DNA of 64,000 nucleotides, from positions 708,501 to 772,500 of the forward strand of contig NZ_LT906457.1 in the NCBI RefSeq assembly GCF_900186965.1, written 5' to 3'. Under the pieces are notes generated by a model. It was not told the origin of the DNA. It ran no database searches and saw only the letters and a list, made by a program, of their open reading frames with translations. Made by a program: the position numbers and the translations under genes. This document shows positions 1 through 9,095 of this stretch, piece after piece (the stretch's first letter is position 1; the number at the start of each line of letters is the position of its first letter). Source of the stretch: Legionella spiritensis (GTDB taxonomy: Bacteria; Pseudomonadota; Gammaproteobacteria; Legionellales; Legionellaceae).

Positions 1-1028
1 TGTTCAAGACGAGCCTGTATAACCTGCAAGGGCAGTCCTGTCCTCGCAGGAAACAGCGTATAAGGTATGACTTGCTCAAGGCGGGTAGTGTTCAACATGA
101 ATTCAAAGGCCAGTGAGCCTTGCCCGATTTTTTCCCGTTCAATAAGAAACGGCTGTTCCGGTGCGAGGTATTTTTGCGGCTGACGGTGTTTACGGGTTCG
201 AAAAACGGTGTCTTTGTCCGGGGACAGTTTTCCGTGAGCGCCGGCTCCGATCCCGAAATAATCACCGAACAGCCAGTAATTCAGGTTGTGGCGCGCCGCA
301 CGGCCCGGTTGGCAGAACGCTGAAATTTCGTAACGCTCGTATCCATGTTTTGCCAGCAGGGCGAACCCCTTTTCTTCCATGTCGCAGGTGATGTCTTCCG
401 AGGGCAGGGAAGGGCGTTGCCGGTAAAATACGGTATTGGGTTCCAGGGTTAGCTGATACCATGACAAATGTTCGGGGTGATGGGCAAGGGCTGTTTGCAA
501 GTCGTCTATGCCGCCCTGAACCGATTGACCGGGCAGGCCGTGCATGATATCCAGATTTATATTGTCAAAACCGGCCCATCGTGCCATTTCAATAGCGCGG
601 TGGGCTTGCAAATCATCATGAATTCGCCCCAGCGCTTTCAGATGTCCGGCGTTAAAACTCTGAATGCCCAGAGACAGCCTGTTTATGCCTGCCTGCCGAT
701 ATTCTTTAAAGCGCTGCTGCTCCATGGTTCCCGGATTGGCTTCCATCGTGATTTCAATGTCGGGAGAAAACGCGACCAGTTGTTGCAGCCGGTGCAGCAA
801 TTCGGCGTAAGATTCTCCGGACATCAAACTGGGCGTACCACCGCCAATAAAGATGGTATGTATCTCTTGCGGCTGGTATTGGCGTAAATCATTGCTGAAA
901 TCTTCAAGCAGAGCCTGGATGTACTGTTCTTCCGGCAATGTATCCGGCCGTTTGTGGGAGTTGAAATCACAATAAGGGCATTTGCGGACACACCATGGAA
1001 TGTGGATATATAAGGAAGTCGGAATCAT
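1..1028 (-). CDS. hemW: HemW-like radical SAM heme chaperone (C-terminus cut by window edge)
   Basis: The reading frame opens at the ATG at 1026-1028 and runs without a stop off the left edge, giving 342 visible codons. The N-terminus starts MIPTSLYIHIPWC and carries the radical SAM 4Fe-4S motif CVRKCPYC at residues 12-19. The last visible residues (EFMLNTTRLEQ, then RTGLPL) match the C-terminal HemW domain, so only a few tens of residues should be missing. Members of this family were long annotated as oxygen-independent coproporphyrinogen III oxidase; the characterised ones insert heme rather than oxidise coproporphyrinogen. It is divergent from nudE, with about 100 bases between them. Confidence 0.9.
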   Translation of the reverse strand, partial: MIPTSLYIHIPWCVRKCPYCDFNSHKRPDTLPEEQYIQALLEDFSNDLRQYQPQEIHTIFIGGGTPSLMSGESYAELLHRLQQLVAFSPDIEITMEANPGTMEQQRFKEYRQAGINRLSLGIQSFNAGHLKALGRIHDDLQAHRAIEMARWAGFDNINLDIMHGLPGQSVQGGIDDLQTALAHHPEHLSWYQLTLEPNTVFYRQRPSLPSEDITCDMEEKGFALLAKHGYERYEISAFCQPGRAARHNLNYWLFGDYFGIGAGAHGKLSPDKDTVFRTRKHRQPQKYLAPEQPFLIEREKIGQGSLAFEFMLNTTRLEQVIPYTLFPARTGLPLQVIQARLE

Positions 1029-1127
1029 CGTTGCAAAAAACAGGTTGGCTTGTTGAATGAGCCAATAGTATCATGATAGCGTTTTAGCCACAAAAACGAT
1101 GGTTATTATGGCCAGACAAGGTGAGCG

Positions 1128-1691
1128 ATGCGGATGCGAAAAAAACCGATATGCAGACAAAAAACAGTAGTTGCCAAAACCAATCTGTTTACTATTGAAC
1201 AGCTTCATTTGAGTTTTGCCAATGGAGCGCAGCGGGTCTTTGAGCGTATTCGCAGTCATGGTCATGGTGCGGTATTAGTTGTTGCACTTACGGCCAGTGA
1301 GTCTATACTTCTGGTTCGAGAATATGCCGCGGGCATTGACGCCTATGAATGGTCCTTCCCCAAAGGATTGATTGAGCAGGGAGAGTCCGTTGCTGAAGCG
1401 GCCAACAGGGAGTTGCAGGAAGAGGTCGGGTATGCGGCCGGACGGATTGATTGGCTTCGTTCAGTGACCTTGGCACCAGGTTATTTTGGCGCGCGTATTG
1501 ATTTGGTTTTAGCCAGAGATTTATATCCCGCGACATTACCCGGGGATGAGCCGGAACCTCCCGAGGTGATGGAATGGCCCCTCAGTGCCAGTGAGGAATT
1601 GCTGTCAAGACCTGATTTTTCTGAAGCCCGGAGTATCGCCGCGCTTTTGTTAGTCAAACAATGGTTAAAAGAGGAAAATAAAAATGAATAA
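1128..1691 (+). CDS. nudE: NudE-type Nudix hydrolase (ADP compounds hydrolase)
   Basis: 187 codons. The Nudix box lies at residues 80-102: G80, E86, then RELQEEVG with the metal-binding glutamates. It follows FPKG, the sequence usual for NudE. The family cleaves ADP-ribose, NADH and Ap3A to nucleotide plus phosphorylated sugar. The start at 1128 is preceded by AAGGTGAG; a second in-frame ATG lies two codons downstream. Its last 8 bases overlap the start of mdh, so the two are probably co-transcribed. Confidence 0.9.
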   Translation: MRMRKKPICRQKTVVAKTNLFTIEQLHLSFANGAQRVFERIRSHGHGAVLVVALTASESILLVREYAAGIDAYEWSFPKGLIEQGESVAEAANRELQEEVGYAAGRIDWLRSVTLAPGYFGARIDLVLARDLYPATLPGDEPEPPEVMEWPLSASEELLSRPDFSEARSIAALLLVKQWLKEENKNE

Positions 1692-2676
1692 TAGAGTAAA
1701 AGTCGCAATAACAGGTGCTGCCGGCCATATTGGTTATGCCTTGCTGTTTCGTATCGCCTCCGGACAGATGTTTGGACCACATACGGATGTCGAGTTGCAT
1801 TTGCTGGAACTGGAACAGGCGCTTCCTGCGCTGGAAGGCGTCGCCATGGAACTGGACGACTGTGCTTTCCCCTTGCTAAAAAATATCGTGTGCACCGCCG
1901 ATGTGAATCAGGCCATGCAAAGTGTTAACTGGGCGCTTCTGGTAGGCTCCGTGCCTCGCAAGGCCGGTATGGAACGTTCCGATTTGCTGGAAATTAACGG
2001 TGGTATTTTTACGAAGCAAGGACAGGCTATTAACGATAACGCCGCCGATGATGTGCGTGTTTTTGTAGTAGGTAATCCCTGCAATACCAACTGCCTGATT
2101 GCCATGCATCATGCGAGAGATATTCCAAACGAGCGTTTTTACGCCATGACTACGTTAGATGAGTTACGTGCCCGTACCCAACTGGCTAAAAAAGCGAATG
2201 TCGATATTACGGCAGTCAAAAAAATGACCATTTGGGGTAATCACTCCGCCACCCAGTTCCCTGATTTTTATAATGCCAGAATCAATGGGTTGCCGGCGGC
2301 GAATGTGATTGATGACGAAGCCTGGCTTAAGGATACTTTTGTATCTACGGTACAACAGCGTGGTGCGGCCATCCTGAAAGCGCGAGGCTTGTCTTCGGCA
2401 GCTTCGGCGGCCAATGCCATTATTCACGGCGTTAATAATCTGGTTAACGACACGCCGGATCATGAATCCTTCTCTACGTGTTTGAGTTCAAAAGGGGAGT
2501 ATGGGGTTGATGAGGGACTTATTTTCTCATTCCCATGCCGCCGGGTACGTGGGCATATAGAAGTTGTTGAGGGATTGCATTTCAACGATTACAGCCAATC
2601 CAGATTTGACATCACTTTGAACGAGTTGCGCCAGGAGCGTGATACGGTTAAATCTCTGGGCTTGCTTAAAGACTGA
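1684..2676 (+). CDS. mdh: Malate dehydrogenase
   Basis: 330 aa, the usual length for the cytosolic-type bacterial malate dehydrogenase. The N-terminal Rossmann motif is [12 protein letters not shown] (residues 10-21). The NAD/substrate motif GNPCNTN is present, and [10 protein letters not shown] carries the catalytic histidine. It oxidises malate to oxaloacetate in the TCA cycle. The start codon is translationally coupled to nudE by an 8-base overlap. A strong hairpin follows at 2704-2741. Confidence 0.95.
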   Translation: MNNRVKVAITGAAGHIGYALLFRIASGQMFGPHTDVELHLLELEQALPALEGVAMELDDCAFPLLKNIVCTADVNQAMQSVNWALLVGSVPRKAGMERSDLLEINGGIFTKQGQAINDNAADDVRVFVVGNPCNTNCLIAMHHARDIPNERFYAMTTLDELRARTQLAKKANVDITAVKKMTIWGNHSATQFPDFYNARINGLPAANVIDDEAWLKDTFVSTVQQRGAAILKARGLSSAASAANAIIHGVNNLVNDTPDHESFSTCLSSKGEYGVDEGLIFSFPCRRVRGHIEVVEGLHFNDYSQSRFDITLNELRQERDTVKSLGLLKD

Positions 2677-2703
2677 GGAACCTGGTTCTGGTGGTTTGAC
2701 AGA

Positions 2704-2741
2704 GTTTCGGGTTGGGTTGTGTTGACAACCCGACCCGAAAC
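2704..2741. terminator. Hairpin between convergent mdh and the secreted copper-locus gene
   Basis: GTTTCGGGTTGGGTTGT (2704-2720) pairs with ACAACCCGACCCGAAAC (2725-2741) over 17 bp with one G-U wobble and a 4-base loop. It sits between the ends of mdh (+) and the 2763-3656 gene (-). There is no clear U-run on either side, so it is a probable bidirectional transcription end rather than a textbook intrinsic terminator. Confidence 0.6.
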
Positions 2742-2762
2742 AATGCTATCGGTAACAGGCAA

Positions 2763-3656
2763 TCAGGCGTATCCGGTTGCTTTCTCAATATTTAAACCAA
2801 AAGGCACGAACAGTTCCTTGCCATTTATTTTGATTTGCGCAAATAATTTAATAAACCCGGCTTGTTCCGGCTGTATGTGAAACTGCAGTTCCGGCCCGCC
2901 CCTGTCGGAAGATTTGGTGGGTTCTTTCCCCATGGGGTGGATATGAACAACCGTTTTTAAATCCTCGCTAAACCCGACAATGTGCGCAAACGCACCCATA
3001 ATCGGCTCAAGATTTTTAACGGGTTTCCCCTGGGCGTCTTTAATGACGATGTCACCCATAGCCGCTTTTCCGGTAAAGAGTGTTGGTTCATTGAATGTGA
3101 GGTTAAACTGTAATCCGTCCACATTACTGGCCATGTATGGTTTACGATCAATGGCAGCGGCATGCGGACTGTATTTAGCCAGGGAGCATAATAACAAGGC
3201 TTGCTGATTGGTATCGTTGGTTACGATATCAGCCCAGATGTTGTAGTTGCCCTTTGCTACCTTGGGTTGCCAGGAAAATTCATAGATCCCGGGTGTTTGG
3301 GTTGGTGTCGGGTGAATATGGCTGTAGTCGCTCAGACTGTCGTCAATAATCAGCAAATGAATTTTTTGGGTATGCACGGTTTTTAAGTCGGCGAGCGTGA
3401 TCGGTTTATTGGCATACGTATCGCGAAGTTTAATAAACACCTGTTTTTTATCGCCCTGATCAACGATGTTTTGTACTGAAAATTCCAGCCTGTTTGCTGT
3501 CCTTTCGACTTGCTTTGAGCCGCTGTGACTGGTTTTATCGGCAAAAGAAGGGGATATAGCGACGGGGCCGGCCAATGAAGTCAATAACAGGGTGGAAAAC
3601 AGCATACGCCGGTGAAAAACGGTTTGAGTGGTAGGGTAATTACTATCGCGAGTCAT
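2763..3656 (-). CDS. Secreted His-containing protein beside the copper ATPase, YtkA-like (tentative)
   Basis: 297 aa. An N-terminal hydrophobic stretch (about residues 19-38) looks like a signal peptide, so the product is probably periplasmic. Two similar beta-rich halves each contain an HIHP motif: SHIHPTPT near residue 114 and VVHIHPMG near residue 241. These would suit metal binding. The gene lies 79 bases downstream of the copper P-type ATPase on the same strand, which suggests a shared role in copper handling. The YtkA-like family link is from memory of such neighbourhoods, not from a search. Confidence 0.55.
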   Translation of the reverse strand: MTRDSNYPTTQTVFHRRMLFSTLLLTSLAGPVAISPSFADKTSHSGSKQVERTANRLEFSVQNIVDQGDKKQVFIKLRDTYANKPITLADLKTVHTQKIHLLIIDDSLSDYSHIHPTPTQTPGIYEFSWQPKVAKGNYNIWADIVTNDTNQQALLLCSLAKYSPHAAAIDRKPYMASNVDGLQFNLTFNEPTLFTGKAAMGDIVIKDAQGKPVKNLEPIMGAFAHIVGFSEDLKTVVHIHPMGKEPTKSSDRGGPELQFHIQPEQAGFIKLFAQIKINGKELFVPFGLNIEKATGYA

Positions 3657-3735
3657 TATAATCCTGTAGCAAGTTGCAATTTAGTGAACCATGGTCGCAA
3701 AGTATATACATATTGATGAAGCCAAGTCCATAGCG

Positions 3736-5934
3736 TCACAAACGCTTCCAGCGTAATCGCAGGGCGTTGCTGATGACCGAGACAGAACTGAGTGACATGG
3801 CTGCGGCCGCGATCATGGGATTGAGTAACAAACCGCTGATCGGATAGAGCAGGCCGGCGGCAATGGGTACGCCCATTGCGTTATAGACAAACGCAAAAAA
3901 CAGATTCTGACGGATATTGTTCATCGTTAACCTTGAAAGGCGCAGTGCTTTAAGGATCCCTTGCAAATCACCGTGCAGCAGGGTAATGCCAGCACTTTCA
4001 ATGGCAATGTCGCTGCCTGTGGCCATGGCAATCCCGATATTGGCTTTGGCCAGGGCCGGCGCATCATTTACACCATCGCCCGCCATGGCAACGACGTGGC
4101 CATCGGTTTGCAATTCGGCTACATGACGATGTTTGTCTTCCGGCAGGACATCGGCAATGATTTTATCAATACCCAGCGTTTTTCCGACATTTTGCGCAGT
4201 GCGCGGGTTGTCGCCGGTTAGCATGACAATATCAATGCCCATGGATTTTAATTGTTCAATGGCTTCCGGAGTACTGGATTTAATGGCATCCTGAAGAATT
4301 AGAATGGCCGCTAATTGCCTGTCAACCGCCATAAATAGAATATTTGCTCCCTGAGTGCGCCACTGTTCGGCTTGAGATAGCAAGGGTTCACAGGAAACCG
4401 ACTGTTTATTCATTAATTTTTCATTACCAAGAGCGATTTGATGCTGTCCCACTTGTCCGGTAATGCCCTGCCCCAGATGTGCTTCAAATTGATCGACGGA
4501 TTGCAGGGATAGGCTCCGTTCTTTGGCCGCGGTAACTACGGCCCTGCCCAAAGGATGCTCGCTGCTGTTTTCCAGGGACGCGGCCAGAGGCAGCAGCTCG
4601 TCTTCCCTGAACGAATCCATGGTGATCATTTTACTGTAGGAAGGGCGACCTTCGGTTAGTGTACCTGTTTTATCAATAACCAGCGTGGTAATTTTTTCTA
4701 ATTGTTCCAGCGCCTGGGCGTTTTTGATTAAAACACCATGGCGCGCGCCCTGACCGACTCCAACCATAATAGACATCGGGGTAGCCAGTCCGAGCGCGCA
4801 GGGGCAGGCGATGATTAACACCGAAACAGCCGCAATAAGCGCATAACTTAACGCCGGTTGCGGACCAATCAGAAGCCACGTGAGGAAAGCCAGCAGCGCA
4901 ATGACAATGACCGCGGGTACAAACCAGGAGGCTACCACGTCAGCCAGACGTTGAATGGGAGCACGGCTGCGTTGGGCCTCTCCGACCATCTTGACAATGC
5001 GAGACAGCAACGTATCGTTGCCTACCTGCTGTGCTTTCATAACGAAACTGCCGGTTTGATTCACCGTTCCCCCAATGACGGAATCGTGCTTTTCCTTCAC
5101 GACGGGCATAGGTTCACCGGTCAGCATGGATTCATCAATGGAGGTTTGTCCCTCGGTAATAACGCCGTCAACGGGTATTTTTTCACCGGGTCTGACCCGT
5201 AACAGATCGTCAATAACAATGTTGTCCAGTGGTATTTCCTCTTCATCACCCGAACCATCGATACGATGCGCCGTCATGGGAGAGAGGTTGAGCAGGGCGC
5301 GAATGGCGCCTCCGGTTTTTTCCCGCGCTTTTAATTCCAGGAGCTGTCCCAGCAAAACCAGGGTTATGATAACCGCGGCCGCTTCAAAATAAACCGGTAC
5401 AATACCTTCCGGGGTTAGCAGGGCGGTGGGGAAAATCCCTGGAAACAAGGTTGCTATCACGCTATATAGCCATGCGACACCCGTACCGACGGCCACCAGG
5501 GTAAACATATTCAGGTGACCGTTTAGAACCGATTGCCATCCTCGTTGAAAGAAAGGCCAGCCGCACCATAAAACAACAGGGGTGCTCAGGATGAGTTGGA
5601 TCCATACGGAATAGCGGGCGGGGATGGCTGTGGAAAGCGTATCGGCCATCATGGCCAGGATAAATACCGGTATGGTACCTGTCACCGCCAGCCAGAAACG
5701 CCGTCTCATATCAAGATACTCGGGATTTTTTGCATCAATGTTCCGGATAATTTCCGGCTCAAGCGCCATGCCGCATTTCGGGCATGTTCCCGGGCTTGTT
5801 TCCCGGATTTCCGGATGCATGGGACAGGTATAGATGAGTGTTTCATCGTCATCCGGCTGAGGCGTTTGTCGGTTATTGTTTGACGGGCTATGACAATGAT
5901 GATGGTTTGAGGTGGGCGAGTGTTCGTGAGCCAT
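3736..5934 (-). CDS. copA: Copper-translocating P1B-type ATPase
   Basis: 732 aa. The His-rich N-terminus (HHHCH at 11-15) is followed by the heavy-metal-binding domain YTCPMHPEI...CPKCGM (35-55) in place of a ferredoxin-like HMA domain. Further motifs: TGEP (272-275), the transmembrane CPC metal motif in [13 protein letters not shown] (377-379), phosphorylation motif DKTGTLT (Asp421), the SEHPLG motif of heavy-metal pumps, and AGDGVNDAP in the hinge. CPC pumps of this layout export Cu(I) from the cytoplasm, though some act on silver. It probably forms an operon with the secreted protein downstream. No copper-responsive regulator gene is adjacent. Confidence 0.92.
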   Translation of the reverse strand: MAHEHSPTSNHHHCHSPSNNNRQTPQPDDDETLIYTCPMHPEIRETSPGTCPKCGMALEPEIIRNIDAKNPEYLDMRRRFWLAVTGTIPVFILAMMADTLSTAIPARYSVWIQLILSTPVVLWCGWPFFQRGWQSVLNGHLNMFTLVAVGTGVAWLYSVIATLFPGIFPTALLTPEGIVPVYFEAAAVIITLVLLGQLLELKAREKTGGAIRALLNLSPMTAHRIDGSGDEEEIPLDNIVIDDLLRVRPGEKIPVDGVITEGQTSIDESMLTGEPMPVVKEKHDSVIGGTVNQTGSFVMKAQQVGNDTLLSRIVKMVGEAQRSRAPIQRLADVVASWFVPAVIVIALLAFLTWLLIGPQPALSYALIAAVSVLIIACPCALGLATPMSIMVGVGQGARHGVLIKNAQALEQLEKITTLVIDKTGTLTEGRPSYSKMITMDSFREDELLPLAASLENSSEHPLGRAVVTAAKERSLSLQSVDQFEAHLGQGITGQVGQHQIALGNEKLMNKQSVSCEPLLSQAEQWRTQGANILFMAVDRQLAAILILQDAIKSSTPEAIEQLKSMGIDIVMLTGDNPRTAQNVGKTLGIDKIIADVLPEDKHRHVAELQTDGHVVAMAGDGVNDAPALAKANIGIAMATGSDIAIESAGITLLHGDLQGILKALRLSRLTMNNIRQNLFFAFVYNAMGVPIAAGLLYPISGLLLNPMIAAAAMSLSSVSVISNALRLRWKRL

Positions 5935-6043
5935 AGGTTATCGATCCTGTAAAAAATATATCCTGACTATTGTGCAATGCGTGTCCTCAATAATGGCATT
6001 AATCGAGCGAGGAATCCAATGCAATATCAAGAAGTAACGCCCT

Positions 6044-7723
6044 TTAAGTGCCGACAATATGAACTTTTGCGGTATTCTGATTTTCAGTGGTCTTGAGCGG
6101 CAGATAGCTCTCATTTTTTACCAGTTCCAGTATCCCGGCCCTGTCAATGGCCTCACTGAAGTAAAATCCCTGGCCATAGAGGCAGCCCAGACTCCTGAGC
6201 ATGGAAAAATGCTGCTCGCTTTCTACGCCCTCGGCGACCACGTTTAAATTCAAGGCTCCGGCCAGTTTGATGATCGCATCAACAATACTGTGCTTTTTAG
6301 AGTCTTCATGAATGCTGGTAATAAAGGATTTATCTATTTTTAATTCGGTAATCGGCAATACGGTCAGATAAATAAATGAAGAGTAACCGGTTCCGAAATC
6401 ATCAATGGAAATTTTAACGCCCAGAGCGGCTAGCCGATTAATAACTTCTACCGCGCGATCATGATCAGTCAAATAAGCGCTTTCAATAATTTCCACTTTC
6501 AAAAGACTGGCGGGGTATTCATAAATACTGAGCAAACTTTCTATGGTATAGGGCAACTCAATGTCAATAATGTCAATGGTGGAAAGATTGATTGATAATT
6601 CAATATCAATCCCGCTTTTACGCCATGTGCTGGCGCTCTCAATCGCGTGTTTCAATACATACTGACTCAGTGTTTTTATCAAACCCGTTCGCTCGGCCAC
6701 TGGAATAAATTTCTCGGCGCTCATCATGCCGAAAGTAGGGTGATTCCATCTCAGCAAGGCTTCACAGCCTTTTATTTTTCCTGTACTTAATTCAACTTTG
6801 GGTTGAAAATGAACGAGAAGCTGTTCGCTGTCAATGGCCTTTTTCAACTCGCTCATCAGAATCAGTTTGTTAGGACACTCTCGCTCCATAAAGGACTGAT
6901 AGATGACAAAATCCTTGTGATGTTGCTTGGCGTGATACACGGCGATATTGGCTCGTTGAATCAAGGTATCATCATCCTTGCCGTGTTCAGGATACATGGT
7001 TAAACCAATGGTGGCCGTAGCATCTATGGTCACGCCTTCCAGGGCAAAATTAATGGCGATGGCTTTCTGAAGTTTTTTTACAAGAGTACGAATGTCCTTT
7101 TCCGTTTCTACGTTCGGATAGAGGATGGCAAATTCATCACCTCCCATACGAGCCAGGGTCATAGGCTCTTCAATCGTGCACTTTAATCGCTGCGCGAACT
7201 GTTTTAAGATCCTGTCGGAGTTGTAACTCCCAAATCCGGCATTTAACTCTTTGAAATTATTGATGTTAATTAAAATTACCGCTATTTTACCTTCACTTCC
7301 GCGCATGGCGGTTAAAGCCTGATTCAAGCGATCGGTAAACAGGACGCGATTCGGTAAATCAGTCAAGGCATCATGGCTGGATTCATGTTGCGCCTTTAAG
7401 GTAAGTTCCGATGTCTGCATTCGCAATTCATTGGTTTGATCCATCACCATGGCACTTGCGGTGTAAGACATAACCGAGCTTAAAGACTGTCCCCAGAACA
7501 TAAACAGGATAGGGGTTAAGTCAAGAATGATGAGGGCAATATTACTTTTTTGCGCTTGTATTATCCCCTGGAGAGAAATAGCCCCGGTCATTTGATAGGA
7601 GACGGCAAGGGTCGCTGAAAAAATGGCTATGAGGGCAATAACCAGACCAAGAATGGCATAACCGCTGACCTTGCTTTTTAACAGGCGCGCGTTATTTTCC
7701 AGGTTAAATTTAATATTGTCCAT
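6044..7723 (-). CDS. Membrane GGDEF-EAL cyclic-di-GMP enzyme
   Basis: 559 aa. Two N-terminal membrane segments lie at about 21-45 and 61-85. The GGDEF domain starts at DALTDLPNR (118-126) and has an intact GGDEF at 194-198; I see no RxxD inhibitory site just before it. The EAL domain has an intact EAL (321-323), plus DDFGTGYSS, LKIDKSFI and VAEGVESE. Both the diguanylate cyclase and phosphodiesterase signatures therefore look complete; the direction of net activity cannot be read from sequence. There is no recognisable sensor domain beyond the short membrane part. It stands alone. Confidence 0.92.
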   Translation of the reverse strand: MDNIKFNLENNARLLKSKVSGYAILGLVIALIAIFSATLAVSYQMTGAISLQGIIQAQKSNIALIILDLTPILFMFWGQSLSSVMSYTASAMVMDQTNELRMQTSELTLKAQHESSHDALTDLPNRVLFTDRLNQALTAMRGSEGKIAVILININNFKELNAGFGSYNSDRILKQFAQRLKCTIEEPMTLARMGGDEFAILYPNVETEKDIRTLVKKLQKAIAINFALEGVTIDATATIGLTMYPEHGKDDDTLIQRANIAVYHAKQHHKDFVIYQSFMERECPNKLILMSELKKAIDSEQLLVHFQPKVELSTGKIKGCEALLRWNHPTFGMMSAEKFIPVAERTGLIKTLSQYVLKHAIESASTWRKSGIDIELSINLSTIDIIDIELPYTIESLLSIYEYPASLLKVEIIESAYLTDHDRAVEVINRLAALGVKISIDDFGTGYSSFIYLTVLPITELKIDKSFITSIHEDSKKHSIVDAIIKLAGALNLNVVAEGVESEQHFSMLRSLGCLYGQGFYFSEAIDRAGILELVKNESYLPLKTTENQNTAKVHIVGT

Positions 7724-7989
7724 TCATTGTTGCTTGTTATTAATCTATCTTAATATGTAGTTGATGAATGACCAAACCGCAATACAGACAAGCCAGGGCG
7801 CGTCGTTTTTTTGATTAAATTCAAGGCAGTAATTCGGGTATTATTTTTAAGCATTATTGAGTGGCGGGTGTAACCACAAGAAAAGACGGGCTGCAATGAA
7901 TTGACGCATCGTTGCTGGAGCCCATTTGCAAGCCTTCTCATGCTTAACCAGGTAAAAAAGCGAGGGATACATGACAGTTATATGCAAAT
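7724..7989. other. Intergenic stretch upstream of the GGDEF-EAL gene
   Basis: No gene is supported here. The 63-codon frame on the minus strand (7750-7941) shows no family resemblance. The promoter of the GGDEF-EAL gene must lie in this stretch, but I cannot assign boxes with confidence. Repeat elements begin at 7990. Confidence 0.4.
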
Positions 7990-8228
7990 CCAGGTTCCGT
8001 GAACAAATTTTTTCGATCGAAAACAAAGCAACTATTGTTGCACACCAAATAATAATTGCTTGTAGCCCGTCATGAAGGCGAAGCCGTAATGCGGGAAAAC
8101 GTTCCTGATTGGCACATCAAACCCGCAATACGGCCTCAGGCCTCCTTACGGGCTACCGCCTTTTCGCAAAAAAATGGCGCCAATTAGCCGTATTTGTAGC
8201 TGTGAAAATTTTTGTTCACGGAGCCTAG
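7990..8228. mobile_element. MITE-like element, family D, copy D1 (full length)
   Basis: 239 bp. The left end AGGTTCCGTGAACAAATTTT (from 7992) and the reverse complement of the right end, CTAGGCTCCGTGAACAAAAA, are terminal inverted repeats. The core holds a long imperfect palindrome: TAGCCCGTCATGAAGG is matched inversely by CCTCCTTACGGGCTA, with GCAATACGGCC between. It is near-identical, inverted, to copy D2 at 58912-59130, apart from about 20 extra bases near the right end. The terminal CTAG (8225-8228) is shared with the next element. It has no coding capacity. Confidence 0.8.
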
Positions 8229-8400
8229 TACTGTTTCCATTTAGTTTTGACAGGTAGCATTGCACAAAGTGTACCATTTCTTGTCATTCCCGCGCAGGCG
8301 GGAATTTATGCCTGATATAGCACAGAGCCAATTTAGCCATAGATTCCCGCCTGCGCGGGAATGGCAGGCGCCTGTCGAAACTAAATGGAAGTGGTACTAG
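8225..8400. mobile_element. MITE-like element, family A, copy A1 (full length)
   Basis: 176 bp bounded by CTAG at both ends (8225-8228 and 8397-8400). The 30-bp terminal inverted repeats match at 26 positions; both contain TTCCATTTAGTTT. Two internal palindromes of the type ATTCCCGCGCAGGCGGGAAT are present. The right-hand CTAG contains the stop codon of the minus-strand gene at 8397-8978. A second, truncated copy lies at 59264-59403. Confidence 0.8.
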
Positions 8401-8978
8401 CTAAGGGACGGTGAAGCCGTTTCCACCTTATAATGATCATAGCCTTTTGTAATATTATCACCTATCGCTTTAAATTTGTCTTCTTCGAACCATGTCAACG
8501 ATTCTGATGAACTCATATGTTGCTTCATAACTAGGAGGAGGTGCTGACCGGCTTGCAGACATTTTGTGATGTCTTCTGAAGGAATCTCGCTTAAACGACT
8601 TACATTTAATTCTTTCAGTATGATCTGCCCCAGGGCACTGTCGGTGCGATAGTTATCCTTTACACCATATATTTTGAACAATTCCACAATTAGTACACCG
8701 GCAAGCGCTTCTTTCAGGAATGGCGCTGTCTCGGTTGCATAATTTTTTCCTTTAAAGAACGTATCTATTTTATCGTAGCCAAATTTATTATTTTTAATCC
8801 ATTCGGCAATGCCGGCAATACATTTCGAATCACCTTGCCTTTCCTGGTTATCAGTAGGACCACGTAAAAAGCTGAAATAACGCTGCTCGTCCTTCTTGGC
8901 TCTCTCCGTCGTATATTGCTCATTTAATGAGCAAATCTCTTTAAGAAAAGTTGTTAAATTTGGTAACTTGAATCCCAT
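8397..8978 (-). CDS. Hypothetical protein, not recognised
   Basis: 193 aa, soluble, with no signal peptide or membrane segment, and 41 charged residues of K/E/D type in the N-terminal half by eye. No family motif was recognised. The start at 8978 is preceded by GGAGATTATT, a plausible ribosome site. The stop TAG (8397-8399) is exactly the end of element A1. It lies between repeats and purH and is likely lineage-specific. An effector role is possible in Legionella, but nothing in the sequence shows it. Confidence 0.6.
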   Translation of the reverse strand: MGFKLPNLTTFLKEICSLNEQYTTERAKKDEQRYFSFLRGPTDNQERQGDSKCIAGIAEWIKNNKFGYDKIDTFFKGKNYATETAPFLKEALAGVLIVELFKIYGVKDNYRTDSALGQIILKELNVSRLSEIPSEDITKCLQAGQHLLLVMKQHMSSSESLTWFEEDKFKAIGDNITKGYDHYKVETASPSLS

Positions 8979-9095
8979 AATAATCTCCGTATTGAACTAG
9001 GCCATCCCATTAATACCAAAAAATGGATTAATTAGCAGCATTTTGTGCCCTATTTTGAAAAAAATTTTCCTGACCGCTTGCAAATTGCCCAAAAA

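Noticed and set aside
468-887. 139-codon plus-strand frame at the left edge
   Set aside because: It is antisense to the hemW frame, which has the radical SAM motif and family C-terminus.
8281-8370. Terminator or attenuator hairpins from the GGGAAT palindromes
   Set aside because: They are internal parts of family A elements and occur in both copies with terminal repeats, so they are better explained as mobile DNA.
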